Positions 29,582 to 38,638 are shown, counted from the stretch's first letter. The stretch: 64,000 nt of DNA from Microbacterium sp. SMR1 (GCF_003289625.1 NZ_QMBN01000003.1:248001-312000), one strand, 5' to 3'. Made by a program: numbers and translations. Notes: generated by a model from the letters alone, not told the origin.

Positions 29582-30973
29582 ATGGGACGCCGCTCGCTCT
29601 TCACGGCGCTGAATGCGCTCGTCCACACCTCAGACCCGGCCGGCGGCCCGGCGACGGAGATGCTCCCGGTGATCGACGACGCGTTCGCGGTGCGGGTGCT
29701 CGACCTGGCGATCCGACTCGGCGAGACGATGCTCGTGGCGGGCTCGCCCGCCAGCGAGGTGACCCTCACGATCGTGCGGGTCTCGGGCGTCTACGGCCTC
29801 GACCCGGTGCACGTCGACGTGACGTACAACTCGATCACCGTCGCGCACCATCGCAGCGGCGAGGACCGACCGATCACGCTCATGCGCGTGGTCCGCGGCG
29901 CCGCGCCCGACCATGCACGGCTGCAGCGGTTGCAGGCGCTCGTGGCCGAGATCCGGTCGGGACTCCCCCTGGATGCCGCGGCCCTGCGCTTCCGCGGCAT
30001 CCGTCGCACACCGTTCCGGTATCAGCAGCCGGTCGCCGTCGCCGCGCAGGCGCTGCTGGCGGTCGGCGTTGCGGTGATGTTCGGGGCGAACTGGCTCGTC
30101 ATCGTGCTGTCGTTCCTCGCCGCGGGGTCGGCGGCGGTCACCCAGTTCCTCCTGGGCCGGGCGCGCGTGCCGTTCTTCTTCAGTCAGATCGCCGGGGCGT
30201 TCGTGCTCACGATCGTCGCAGCGGCCTCCCCGCTTCTTCGAGCGACGGGGTGGGAGGCCGCGATGACCATGCGCCCCTCCGTCATCGTCGCCTCGGGCAT
30301 CGTGCTGATGCTGGCGGGCCTCACCGTGGTCGGGGCGGCTCAGGACGCCATCGACGGGTTCGCGCTGACGGCGATGGGCCGCATCCTCGAGCTGGTGACG
30401 CAGACTCTCGGCGTCGTGCTCGGCATCCTCGCCGGCATCGAGACCGCGCGAGTCATCGGGCTGGGCCTGGAGGCCCCGACGGAGGCGCTGCCGCTCGGAC
30501 CCGTGCCGCTGCAGTTCCTCGGCGCAGGTCTGATCGCCCTCGCCGTCGCCGTCATCAACGGGGCCGGGCTCCGCATCATCGTCGTCAGCGTCGCGCTCAG
30601 CGTCGTCGCGTGGCTCGGGTACGTGGCCGCGGCCTCGCTCGGCTTCGAGACGGCGGCGGCGAGCGGCGTCGGCGCGTTCGTCGGGAGCCTCGTCGGCATT
30701 CTCGCCGCCTATCGTCTGCACGTTCCGTCTGTCGCGATCACGACGGCGGCGATCCTGCCTATGGTCCCCGGTGCCGCGGTGTTCCGCGGGCTCCTCGGCG
30801 TGGTCGAGTCGGGTGACAGCCCGGCGACCCTGCTCACCGGATTCAGCACCCTCGCGGCAGCCGCGACCGTCGGCATCGCCCTGGCGGTGGGTGCGTCGCT
30901 CGGCATCTACCTCGGCCAGCCGCTCCGCGCGTCGCTGGGGTCGGTCATCCGTGCGCGCGCGCGGGTGCGCTGA
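29582..30973 (+). CDS. ThrE-type threonine/serine exporter
   Basis: 463 residues. The N-terminal soluble part (LDLAIRLGETMLVAGSPASEVTLTIVRVSGVYGL, then VTYNSITVAHH) is the ThrE domain; about ten membrane helices follow, including VPFFFSQIAGAFVLTIVAAAS, and the second ThrE_2-like half has VAITTAAILPMVPGAAVFRGLLG. Corynebacterial ThrE exports threonine and serine. Its divergent placement against lysC-thrC (155 bases apart) fits a role as an overflow valve for the aspartate-family pathway. ATG at 29582 is preferred to 29558 because of the leaderless promoter spacing. Confidence 0.88.
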   Translation: MGRRSLFTALNALVHTSDPAGGPATEMLPVIDDAFAVRVLDLAIRLGETMLVAGSPASEVTLTIVRVSGVYGLDPVHVDVTYNSITVAHHRSGEDRPITLMRVVRGAAPDHARLQRLQALVAEIRSGLPLDAAALRFRGIRRTPFRYQQPVAVAAQALLAVGVAVMFGANWLVIVLSFLAAGSAAVTQFLLGRARVPFFFSQIAGAFVLTIVAAASPLLRATGWEAAMTMRPSVIVASGIVLMLAGLTVVGAAQDAIDGFALTAMGRILELVTQTLGVVLGILAGIETARVIGLGLEAPTEALPLGPVPLQFLGAGLIALAVAVINGAGLRIIVVSVALSVVAWLGYVAAASLGFETAAASGVGAFVGSLVGILAAYRLHVPSVAITTAAILPMVPGAAVFRGLLGVVESGDSPATLLTGFSTLAAAATVGIALAVGASLGIYLGQPLRASLGSVIRARARVR

Positions 30974-30990
30974 AAGCGAGAGAAGCGAAA

Positions 30991-31035
30991 CGGCCGCGTC
31001 ACGAGCAGGCGGGGAACCTGCCGCGGACGCGGCCG
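30991..31035. terminator. Bidirectional hairpin between exporter and pfkA
   Basis: Perfect 10-bp arms CGGCCGCGTC/GACGCGGCCG enclose a further GCAGG/CCTGC stem, between convergent genes. No T run on either side. Confidence 0.6.
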
Positions 31036-31054
31036 AGACGAAGCGACGCGGAGA

Positions 31055-32083
31055 TCAGCCGAACAGCGCGGCGGCCTCCTCGTAGCGGTACAGCGGGACG
31101 GTGTTCAGCTCGCCGAGGGCCTCGTCGAACGAGACGCGGACGATGTCGGTGCCCTTGAGCGAGACCATCTGACCCCAGGCACCGTCGACGAGCGCGTCGG
31201 CCGCCGCGAGCCCGAGGCGCGTGGCCAGCACACGGTCGAACGCGGACGGCGAGCCGCCGCGCTGGATGTGACCGAGCACGGTGGCGCGCGTCTCGATGCC
31301 GGTCAGGCGCTCGATCTCGGGGGCGAGCACCTCGCTGATGCCACCGAGACGGGGACGGTTGAACGCGTCGAGGCCCTTGTCGCTGTAGGCCTCGTCCTGA
31401 CCCTTCAGCTTGAAGCCCTCCGACACGACGACGAGCGGGGCGCGGCCGCGGTCGAACGCCTTGGTCACCTGCGCCGTGATCTCCTCGATCGACATCGGCA
31501 CCTCCGGGATGCAGATGACGTGGGCGCCGGCGGCGATGCCGGCGTGCAGGGCGATCCAGCCGACGTGACGGCCCATGACCTCGGCCACCATGCAGCGCTG
31601 GTGCGAGTCACCGGTCGTGCGCAGGCGGTCCATCGCGTCGGTCGCGATGTTGACGGCGGTGTCGAAGCCGAACGAATAGTCGGTCGCCTTCAGGTCGTTG
31701 TCGATCGTCTTCGGCACACCGAGGACGTTGATGCCGTCGTTGGCGAGACGGTTGGCCGCAGCGAGCGTGCCTTCTCCGCCGATGGCGATGATGCCGTCGA
31801 TGCGGTGCTTGTCGAGGGTCGCCGCGATGTTCTCGGCGCCGCCACGGGGGCCTTCGTACGGGTTGGTGCGGCTCGTACCCAGGATGGTTCCGCCGACCTT
31901 CGACAGGCCCTTCACCTCGTGGCGCGTGAGGGGGAAGAAGTCGCCGTCGACGACGCCGCGCCAGCCGTCGCGGATGCCGACGAACTCGATGTTGTACGAG
32001 GTGGTGCCCTTGAGCACGACGCCTCGGATGACAGCGTTGAGTCCGGGGCAGTCGCCGCCGCTGGTGAGGATGCCGATCTTCAT
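31055..32083 (-). CDS. pfkA: 6-phosphofructokinase
   Basis: 342 residues. KIGILTSGGDCPGLNAVIRG, IIAIGGEGTLAAANRLA, GVPKTIDNDLKATDYSFGFDTA (proton-acceptor Asp in TIDND), EVMGRHVGWIALHAGIAAGAHVICIPE, and ATVLGHIQRGGSPSAFDR are diagnostic. The GGEGT loop has Gly where pyrophosphate-dependent enzymes carry Asp, so ATP is the likely donor, although the Lys in PKTIDND is the residue seen in PPi enzymes; this mixed pair is usual for actinobacterial ATP-PFKs. AAGGA precedes the ATG. Confidence 0.95.
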   Translation of the reverse strand: MKIGILTSGGDCPGLNAVIRGVVLKGTTSYNIEFVGIRDGWRGVVDGDFFPLTRHEVKGLSKVGGTILGTSRTNPYEGPRGGAENIAATLDKHRIDGIIAIGGEGTLAAANRLANDGINVLGVPKTIDNDLKATDYSFGFDTAVNIATDAMDRLRTTGDSHQRCMVAEVMGRHVGWIALHAGIAAGAHVICIPEVPMSIEEITAQVTKAFDRGRAPLVVVSEGFKLKGQDEAYSDKGLDAFNRPRLGGISEVLAPEIERLTGIETRATVLGHIQRGGSPSAFDRVLATRLGLAAADALVDGAWGQMVSLKGTDIVRVSFDEALGELNTVPLYRYEEAAALFG

Positions 32084-32254
32084 GGGGAGATCCTTCGTTG
32101 TTGCTCAGGGTGGAGTGTGGCGACGCTGCCTCAGGTCGAGACTATCGTCGCGGCGCGGGTGCTGCCAGGCGAGCCCGCCGGGAGAACTCGCGAGGCCCGT
32201 GCGGATGCGACCAGGCGCGCCCTCCGACCACCGACGAACAACGGAGAGGACGGC

Positions 32255-34408
32255 TCAGTCCGCGCCGAGCGCCTGACGCAGCAGGTGCATGAGAGCCGAC
32301 AGCTGCACCGAGTCGCTCGAGGTCGGGTCGACGGCCTCACCATCGAGCGCCCGAGCCGCGAGACCCTGCTTCGAGTCGATGAGCTCGGCGATCTTCGTGT
32401 CGATCGTGTGAGCGGCGATGATCCGCCACGCGGTGACGGGCTCCTCCTGACCGATGCGGTGCACCCGGTCGATCGCCTGCGTCTGCTCGGCCGCGGTCCA
32501 CGACAGCTCGGCGAGGACGACGTTCGAGGCTGCCTGCATGTTCACGCCGACGCCGGCAGCCGTCAGCGAGCACACCGCGATGGCGACATCGGGATCGTTG
32601 TTGAACGCGTCGATCGCGTCCTGGCGTGCCGTCGCGCTCTGATCGCCGCGCAGCGACACGGTCCGCAACCCGGCGGCCGCGAAGTGGGCCTCAGCGGCAT
32701 CCATGACGTCGATGTGCTTGGCGAAGAACACGACCTTGCCGACGGAGCGCTGCAGCTGGGCCGCGTAGTCGGCGGCGAGCACGGCCTTGGCCTGGCCGAT
32801 GCGGCGGACCATCGTGAAGACGTTCTCGGCGCCGGTGCCCGCGGCCTTCGACTCCTCGAGCTCCTGCGTCGCGACGAGGCGCACGATGTCGGAGTCGGCC
32901 TCGCCGATGAGCACACGGTCGCCGCGCGCCTCGATGATCCGGCGGTACCGCGCGGCGAGACGCTCGCCGAGTTCGTGCTCGGCCTGGCGGATCGACCGGC
33001 CGTACTCGTCGTCGAGCTGCACGGGCAGGTCGGCGATGAGCTTGTCGGGAAGGTCGGCGGCGACGTCCTTCTTCTTGCGGCGCACGATGCCCATCGAGAT
33101 GACGGCGTCGCGGGCAGCGGGATAGAACGCCTTGTCGGCCGGCGTCAGGCCGGTCTCGTCCAGACGCTCCATGAGCACGGGGCCGGGCTTCTCGCCGTTC
33201 GTCCACCCCAGGAACCGCCAGATCGCGTCGAAGTCCTCGACGTCGTTGATCAGCGGGGTTCCGGTGAGGGCCAGCATGAGCGGGTCGCGCACCTGCTCGC
33301 GAATGCGGCCCGCGAGGGCGAGCACGTTCTGCGAACGCTGCGAGCTGAGGTTCTTGATGAAGTGCGCCTCGTCGACGACCATGCCGCGCAGGCCGATCGA
33401 ACCGAGCCACGAGAGGTGGCGGTCGAGCACCTCGTAATTGACGATGAAGACGTCGGCGAATGCGTCGATCTGATCGCCGTCGCCCGAGATCACGGTCGCG
33501 CGTCGCTGCGGCGTCCAGCGCTCGACCTCGCGCGCCCAGTTCATCTTGACCACGTTCGGCACGACGGCCAGCAGCGGATAGGCGCCGGCGACGGATGCTG
33601 CGAGCACCGACTGCGCCGTCTTTCCGAGACCCGGCTCGTCGGCGAGGAGGAACGAGCGGTGACCGGCTCGCACCGACTCGAGGAACCGCGACTGGTGCGG
33701 CATGATCTCGAGACCCTTGGGCGACAGACGGTCGAACTCCGGCACGGGAGGCAGGTCCATCGAGGCAGCCGCCCCGCCGGCGCCGGACTCGAACGCCTTG
33801 TAGAGCGGCCCCATCAACTCCCAGCCGTCGAGTCTCCGACGCGGGGTGTCGTGCGGCGCGTGCAGCTCGAGGTCGGGCGCGAGGAAGGGGTTCGCCTCGC
33901 GTCGTGCGATCACCTGCGGCGGTGTGACCTGCCGGTCGGCGAGAGCCGCGGGCACGACGGGCGCCTGAACCGGAGCGGCATCGGTGATGATGAGCTCGTC
34001 CTCCGGCAGCTCGGCACCCGACTCGAGAAGCCAGTCGCGCCGCATCCGCTTCGCCACCGGCGACGTCGCCTGGTCGACCTCGAGCAGCTGGATGAGAGAC
34101 GTGTCGCGCGCGGCCGTCTTCGCGAGGATCGTGGCGACGCCGTCCAGCCGCTTGAGCAGCTCCGCCCGGGCGGCGGTGGAGACGTTCTCGTCGGCCTTCA
34201 CCCGCGCGCGCTCTTCGCGCACCAAGAAGGCGATGACCTGGAACTTGACGCGGTTCGTGGGTCCGAGCTTTCCGCGCTGGGCCTTGGCCTCGACCTCGCG
34301 CACCTTGCGCGCCAGGATCGGGATCAGCGGCGCGTCATCATCGCGTCGGGCGGACGAAGATCTCCGTCGGCGGTTGGCGGTCGCTGCGGCGGTGGCCATG
34401 GTCGGCAT
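32255..34408 (-). CDS. SNF2-type DEAD/DEAH-box helicase
   Basis: About 717 residues. The N-terminal ~240 residues are basic and without a recognised domain (RRRRSSSARRDDD, then helical stretches). The motor has LSPKGLEIMPHQSRFLESV (Q-motif-like), LLADEPGLGKTAQSVLAA (Walker A), VFIVNYEVLDRH, GMVVDEAHFIKN (DEAH), LALTGTPLINDVEDFDAIWRFL, then the second RecA domain with LRGDQSATARQDAIDAFN, SLTAAGVGVNMQAASNVVLAEL and QAIDRVHRIGQ. It is a SNF2-like DNA translocase; its partner and substrate are unknown. Start at 34408 follows AGGAGG closely; 34399 is an alternative. The 228 bases upstream hold no recognisable gene. Confidence 0.9.
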   Translation of the reverse strand: MPTMATAAATANRRRRSSSARRDDDAPLIPILARKVREVEAKAQRGKLGPTNRVKFQVIAFLVREERARVKADENVSTAARAELLKRLDGVATILAKTAARDTSLIQLLEVDQATSPVAKRMRRDWLLESGAELPEDELIITDAAPVQAPVVPAALADRQVTPPQVIARREANPFLAPDLELHAPHDTPRRRLDGWELMGPLYKAFESGAGGAAASMDLPPVPEFDRLSPKGLEIMPHQSRFLESVRAGHRSFLLADEPGLGKTAQSVLAASVAGAYPLLAVVPNVVKMNWAREVERWTPQRRATVISGDGDQIDAFADVFIVNYEVLDRHLSWLGSIGLRGMVVDEAHFIKNLSSQRSQNVLALAGRIREQVRDPLMLALTGTPLINDVEDFDAIWRFLGWTNGEKPGPVLMERLDETGLTPADKAFYPAARDAVISMGIVRRKKKDVAADLPDKLIADLPVQLDDEYGRSIRQAEHELGERLAARYRRIIEARGDRVLIGEADSDIVRLVATQELEESKAAGTGAENVFTMVRRIGQAKAVLAADYAAQLQRSVGKVVFFAKHIDVMDAAEAHFAAAGLRTVSLRGDQSATARQDAIDAFNNDPDVAIAVCSLTAAGVGVNMQAASNVVLAELSWTAAEQTQAIDRVHRIGQEEPVTAWRIIAAHTIDTKIAELIDSKQGLAARALDGEAVDPTSSDSVQLSALMHLLRQALGAD

Positions 34409-34636
34409 GCTCCTCCTGAGCCTGAGTGCCGGAGTTCCGTCGTGACGGAAACGTACGAGGTGCCGCTCGAACGGACACCGGAGCGTCATGCGAGCGAAGG
34501 GCGTTCGCGTCGGTCGGCCACGGGCACTCGCTTCAGCGAGCTGCGGCGTCGAACCCGACGATGTCCCCGTCGTCCATTCTATGCCATGTCAGGCGCGCCC
34601 CGCGATGCGGCCGCGGGGCGGACGGCGTAGCCGGGC

Positions 34637-35281
34637 TCAGGGCCACAGCTGGGCGACGATGCCCGGCGTGTAGGAATCGGGGCCGTAGTTGACCCACCGC
34701 GTCGCGATCCAGGCGTTGCCGCGGAAGAAGTGCGTCTCTCCCAGCTCGACGACCTGCTCGTCCATCGAGAGGGTCTGCTGCGACGTTCGGAAGTACTCCC
34801 CGCCCGACGCCTCCTCGGCGGCGAAGCCGGACGACGTCAGCGAATCGGTGATGAGCTTCGCGTCGGCGGGCGAGACGATCGACACGGTGGTTGCCACACC
34901 CCGGTCGGAGGGAGTGCCCCACGTGCACCTCAGGCTCGGCACACCCGACTCGAGGACGGTGAGCGCCTCGGCGTTCTCCGTGGAGTACATCGTCACCCCC
35001 GGGTCGTTGAGCGGGGGGAGCTCCGCTTCGAGCGTCGCGCGCAGCTCACCGGTGAAGATGTCGTCGCACGACGAGGGCAGCCCGATCTCCTCGTTCGTCG
35101 CCTGCGTCTCGATGGGGCTCGGCGTCGCCGAGGGGGTCGGCTCGGGCGACCGCGTCGCGGCGGACTCGGTCGGGGCGGGGCTCGCGGTCCCGCCCGCCGG
35201 AGTCGCGCATGCCGTGGCCAGCAGCGCGACCGCCGCGATGACCGGGATGAAGCGGAGGGCGGTGCGGTGCGTGACGGGCAT
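34637..35281 (-). CDS. Putative lipoprotein of unknown function
   Basis: About 214 residues. A signal peptide ends in a lipobox LLATAC (Cys25), followed by a Thr/Ser/Pro/Glu-rich linker (about residues 27-60) and a compact domain of about 150 residues with LPSSCDDIFTGELRATLEAELPP, GVPSLRCTWGTPSDRG and YTPGIVAQLWP. The two cysteines in SSCDDI and LRCTWG could form a disulfide, a pattern seen in many small actinobacterial lipoproteins that begin their domain with a PxxC motif. An alternative start lies at 35302. It is 26 bases after copA, so it may be co-transcribed, but a copper role is only a guess. Confidence 0.7.
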   Translation of the reverse strand: MPVTHRTALRFIPVIAAVALLATACATPAGGTASPAPTESAATRSPEPTPSATPSPIETQATNEEIGLPSSCDDIFTGELRATLEAELPPLNDPGVTMYSTENAEALTVLESGVPSLRCTWGTPSDRGVATTVSIVSPADAKLITDSLTSSGFAAEEASGGEYFRTSQQTLSMDEQVVELGETHFFRGNAWIATRWVNYGPDSYTPGIVAQLWP

Positions 35282-35307
35282 GCCCAGATCGCAACGAGCC
35301 ATGCGGG

Positions 35308-37575
35308 CTATCCGCTCCGGCGCGCGGGCCGCAACGCCGATCGCAGTCGCAGGCTGTTGAGCACGACGAAGACGCTCGAGAACGCCATGGCGGCCGCGGC
35401 GACCATCGGGTTGAGCAGACCGGCCACCGCGAGCGGCACGGCGGCGACGTTGTAGGCGAAGGCCCAGAACAGGTTGCCGCGAATGATGCCGAGGGTACGG
35501 CGGCTGAGTTCGATCGCCTCGGCCACGGCCCGGGGGCTGCCAGCGGTGAGCGTGATGTCGCTGGCGTGCTTGGCGGCATCCGTGCCACCGCCCATCGCGA
35601 TGCCGAGGTCGGCAGCGGCGAGGGCGGCCGCGTCGTTGACGCCGTCGCCGACCATCGCGACGCGCTTCCCCGCGGCCTGGCGGCGCCGTACCTCATCGAG
35701 CTTGCCCTCGGGACGCACGTCGGCGACCACGTCGTCGATGCCGAGCTCGCGGGCGACCGCCCCCGCGGCGCCGGCGTTGTCGCCGGTGACCAGGACCACC
35801 GAGGCCCCGGTGCGGTGCAGCCGCGCCACGGCCTCGCGGGCGTCGTCTCGGACCCGGTCCGAGACCGCGATGACCGCACGGACCGCCCCGTCCCAGCCGA
35901 CGGCGACGACGGAAGCACCGGATGCCGCGGCGTCGCGCGCGGCTTCATCGAGCTCGGAGCTCAGCTCGCCCAGTCGCTGGGTGACGAAGGCGACGCTCCC
36001 CGCGGTGACCTCGCGCCCCTCGACTACGCCGCTGACGCCGCCTCCGGCGACGCCCGTGAACTCCGTCACCGGCGGCACGGTGCCGGCGGCTGCGACGATC
36101 GCGCGCGCGATCGGGTGCTCCGAGGCGGATTCGACGGCGCCGGCCGCCCGCAACGCGTCGTCGCGATCGGCTCCGGCCGCGGTGACGACCGAGGCGACGG
36201 ACATCCGCCCCTCGGTGAGGGTGCCGGTCTTGTCCATGAGCACGACGTCGATGCGCTCGGCGGCCTCGAGGGCTTCGGGACCGGTGATGAGGATGCCGAG
36301 CTCGGCGCCTCGGCCGGTGCCGACGAGGACGGCGATGGGCGTCGCGAGCCCGAGCGCGCACGGGCAGGCGATGATCAGGACCGCGACGGCGGCGGTGAAG
36401 CCCGCGGCGACGGGTGCGCCGGCGATGATCCAGCCGAGAAGGGTCAGCACTGCCACGACGATGACGACGGGGACGAACACCGCCGAGACGCGGTCGGCGA
36501 GACGCTGCACGCGGCTCTTGCCCGACTGGGCCTCGTCGACCAGCCGCGCCAGATGCGCGAGGCGGGTTTCGTCGCCGACCGAGGTGGCGCGTACCCGCAA
36601 CCGTCCGCCGGAGGCGATCGTGCCGCCGGTGACCTCGGAACCGGGGCCGACGTCGACGGGCACCGACTCGCCCGTCAGCATGCTCTCGTCCACCGCCGCC
36701 GCGCCGTCGACGACGATGCCGTCGGTGGCCACCTTCTCACCGGGCCGCACGATGAACTCGTCGCCCGCATGCAGCGCGTCGATGCCGACGCGACGCCCGT
36801 CCGGCAGCTCGACATCCGCCGCCCCGAGCTCGAGCAGGGCGCGCAGCGCGGCGCCCGCGCGCCGCCGCGAGCGCTGCTCGATGTATCGACCGAGCAGGAT
36901 GAGCACGGTCACCGCTGCGGCGACCTCGAAGTAGACGAGCGATGTCGGGTCGTGCACGGGGCCGAAGAGGACGACATCGTGACGGATGCCGATGCGCCCG
37001 GCGGAGCCGAACAGCACCGCCCACAGGCTCCAAGCGAAGGCCGCGAAGGTGCCCAATGTGACGAGCGTGTCCATCGTCAGCGCGCCGTGGCGCGCGTTCG
37101 CGAACGTGGCACGGTGGAACGGCCAACCCGCCCAGAACACGACCGGCGCGGTCAGGACGAGCGACACCCACTGCCAGCCGGGGAACTGCCACGCCGGCAC
37201 CATGCCGAGCGCCACGACGGGCGCGGCGAGCACGATGCCCCAGATCAGCCGGGTGCGCAGAGTGGTCTGCCCCGGCATGTCCTCGACGTCGTGCTGGTGG
37301 CCCGGAGCGTCATGATGCTCCGCCGGATGCTGCGCCGGAGAGGAGCGCACTCGAGCGGTATACCCCGCCTGGCCGACGGCCTCGACCAGGTCGTCGACCG
37401 AGACGGCGGCGGGATGCTCGACGCGCGCCGACTCGGTCGCGAGGTTCACCGTCGCGTGGACACCGTCCAGTCGCTGCAGCCGCTTCTCGACCCGGGCGAC
37501 ACAGCTCGCGCACGTCATCCCCTCGATGTCGAGGACGGCATGGCTGCTCTCCCGCCCGGCGGTGTCCGCGCTCAT
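35308..37575 (-). CDS. copA: Copper-exporting P-type ATPase
   Basis: 755 residues. An N-terminal heavy-metal domain has GMTCASC (Cys22, Cys25), followed by a His-rich linker (HPAEHHDAPGHQHD). Membrane helices follow, with the metal-site motif Cys404-Pro-Cys406 in IIACPCALGLATPI. The phosphorylated Asp448 lies in DKTGTLT, TGES is in the actuator domain, HP in SASEHPIARAI, and MVGDGVNDAAALAAADLGIAMG is the hinge. Pumps Cu(I) out of the cytoplasm. ATG at 37575 overlaps the chaperone stop by one base; the upstream frame extension is a shadow of copZ. Confidence 0.95.
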   Translation of the reverse strand: MSADTAGRESSHAVLDIEGMTCASCVARVEKRLQRLDGVHATVNLATESARVEHPAAVSVDDLVEAVGQAGYTARVRSSPAQHPAEHHDAPGHQHDVEDMPGQTTLRTRLIWGIVLAAPVVALGMVPAWQFPGWQWVSLVLTAPVVFWAGWPFHRATFANARHGALTMDTLVTLGTFAAFAWSLWAVLFGSAGRIGIRHDVVLFGPVHDPTSLVYFEVAAAVTVLILLGRYIEQRSRRRAGAALRALLELGAADVELPDGRRVGIDALHAGDEFIVRPGEKVATDGIVVDGAAAVDESMLTGESVPVDVGPGSEVTGGTIASGGRLRVRATSVGDETRLAHLARLVDEAQSGKSRVQRLADRVSAVFVPVVIVVAVLTLLGWIIAGAPVAAGFTAAVAVLIIACPCALGLATPIAVLVGTGRGAELGILITGPEALEAAERIDVVLMDKTGTLTEGRMSVASVVTAAGADRDDALRAAGAVESASEHPIARAIVAAAGTVPPVTEFTGVAGGGVSGVVEGREVTAGSVAFVTQRLGELSSELDEAARDAAASGASVVAVGWDGAVRAVIAVSDRVRDDAREAVARLHRTGASVVLVTGDNAGAAGAVARELGIDDVVADVRPEGKLDEVRRRQAAGKRVAMVGDGVNDAAALAAADLGIAMGGGTDAAKHASDITLTAGSPRAVAEAIELSRRTLGIIRGNLFWAFAYNVAAVPLAVAGLLNPMVAAAAMAFSSVFVVLNSLRLRSALRPARRSG

Positions 37576-37787
37576 CAGCGGCGTCCGGTGACCGTGTAGC
37601 CCGCCTCGGCCACAGCGGCCGAGACGACGTCGTCGTCGGGCGGCTGCACAGCCGTGACCGCGACGGTGCCGGCGTCGACGTCGACGGCGACGTCGGAGAC
37701 GCCCGGGACGAGCCCGAGCTCGCGGGTCACCGCTGCGGCGCAATGCCCGCAGGTCATGCCTTCGACGGTGTAGGTCTGAGTCGTCAT
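37575..37787 (-). CDS. copZ: Copper chaperone (heavy-metal-associated domain)
   Basis: 70 residues: TQTYTVEGMTCGHCAAAVTREL with the Cu(I)-binding CxxC, then the beta-alpha-beta-beta-alpha-beta pattern of a single HMA domain. It delivers Cu(I) to CopA and is coupled to it (TGATG overlap). AAGGAG precedes the ATG. The promoter region holds a CsoR-type palindrome. Confidence 0.93.
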   Translation of the reverse strand: MTTQTYTVEGMTCGHCAAAVTRELGLVPGVSDVAVDVDAGTVAVTAVQPPDDDVVSAAVAEAGYTVTGRR

Positions 37788-37820
37788 GATGCTCCTTCGT
37801 GGTTCAGCGACGACAACAGG

Positions 37821-37837
37821 ATACCCCCCAGGGGTAT
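37821..37837 (-). promoter_or_regulatory. CsoR-type copper operator
   Basis: ATACCCCCCAGGGGTAT, a near-perfect palindrome of C and G tracts flanked by ATA/TAT, lies 34 bases upstream of copZ and 43 bases upstream of deoC. It matches the G-tract palindromes bound by CsoR copper sensors. No csoR gene is in the window. Confidence 0.7.
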
Positions 37838-37867
37838 TCCCGTCGATGCCTCGAGATTCGGACGGCG

Positions 37868-37873
37868 TACGCT
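37868..37873 (+). promoter_or_regulatory. Predicted -10 box for leaderless deoC
   Basis: TACGCT, then GAAAGC, then the ATG at 37880; no ribosome binding site. Confidence 0.55.
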
Positions 37874-37879
37874 GAAAGC

Positions 37880-38596
37880 ATGTCCACGATCTCCGAGCGC
37901 GAGCTCGCCGCGACCCTCGACCACGCCATCCTCAAGCCCGAGCTGACCCGCGACCAGGTCGACGCCGAGCTCGACATCGCCGCCGAGTGGCGAGTCTTCT
38001 CGGTGTGCGTACGCCCCTCCGACATCCCGCACGCTGTCGCGCGTCTCGCGGGCACCGGTGTCGCCGTCGGTACGGTCATCGGCTTCCCCCACGGCACGAC
38101 GTCCACGGCGGCGAAGGTCGCCGAGGTCCGTCAGGCCGCCGCGGACGGCGCCTCGGAGTTCGACATGGTCGTCAACATCGCCGCGCTGCGCTCGGGCTTC
38201 GACGACGTCGTCGTCGACGACATCCGCGCCGTGGTCGAGGCCGCCGAAGGCAAGATCGTCAAGGTCATCCTCGAGACGAGCCTGCTCGATGACGAGCAGA
38301 TCGCCCGCGGCAGCCGCCTGACCGAGGCCGGCGGCGCCGACTTCGTCAAGACCTCGACCGGCTTCGCCGGCGGCGGGGCGACAGTCCCCCACGTCCGCCT
38401 CATGCGCGAGAACGTCGGCGAGGCCGTGCAGGTCAAGGCCTCCGGCGGCGTGCGCAGCTTCGCTGACGCCGTCGCGATGCTCGACGCAGGCGCCACGCGC
38501 CTCGGCACGAGCGGCAGCGCGACCATCCTCGGCGAAGCGCGCCGACTCGAGGCCGGCGGCGAGGCCACCGGCGCAGTCGACGAGTCGTCGTACTGA
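37880..38596 (+). CDS. deoC: Deoxyribose-phosphate aldolase
   Basis: 238 residues. Cleaves 2-deoxyribose-5-phosphate to glyceraldehyde-3-phosphate and acetaldehyde in deoxynucleoside breakdown. TLDHAILKPELT, FSVCVRPSDIPHA, EFDMVVNIAALRSG (Asp95), VKVILETSLL, ADFVKTSTGFAGGGAT (Schiff-base Lys157) and VQVKASGGVRSFADA are diagnostic. The ATG at 37880 fits the family start; the longer frame begins within the copper operator region. A short GCGGGC/GCCCGC hairpin (38601-38616) follows. Confidence 0.96.
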   Translation: MSTISERELAATLDHAILKPELTRDQVDAELDIAAEWRVFSVCVRPSDIPHAVARLAGTGVAVGTVIGFPHGTTSTAAKVAEVRQAAADGASEFDMVVNIAALRSGFDDVVVDDIRAVVEAAEGKIVKVILETSLLDDEQIARGSRLTEAGGADFVKTSTGFAGGGATVPHVRLMRENVGEAVQVKASGGVRSFADAVAMLDAGATRLGTSGSATILGEARRLEAGGEATGAVDESSY

Positions 38597-38638
38597 TCAC
38601 GCGGGCTGCGGCCCGCACGGGCGCGCGAGGCGCTGGCT

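Noticed and set aside
31268..34630. 1120-codon open frame on the plus strand across pfkA and the helicase gene
   Set aside because: It is antisense to two well-identified genes and crosses their intergenic region, with no family match and the Arg/Val/Leu composition of a GC-driven shadow frame.
37310..37513. Small separate open frame within the copA N-terminal region
   Set aside because: It is an alternative frame of the HMA domain coding sequence with no start signal.
35566..37599. 677-codon open frame antisense to copA
   Set aside because: No ribosome binding site or domain; copA itself is unambiguous.
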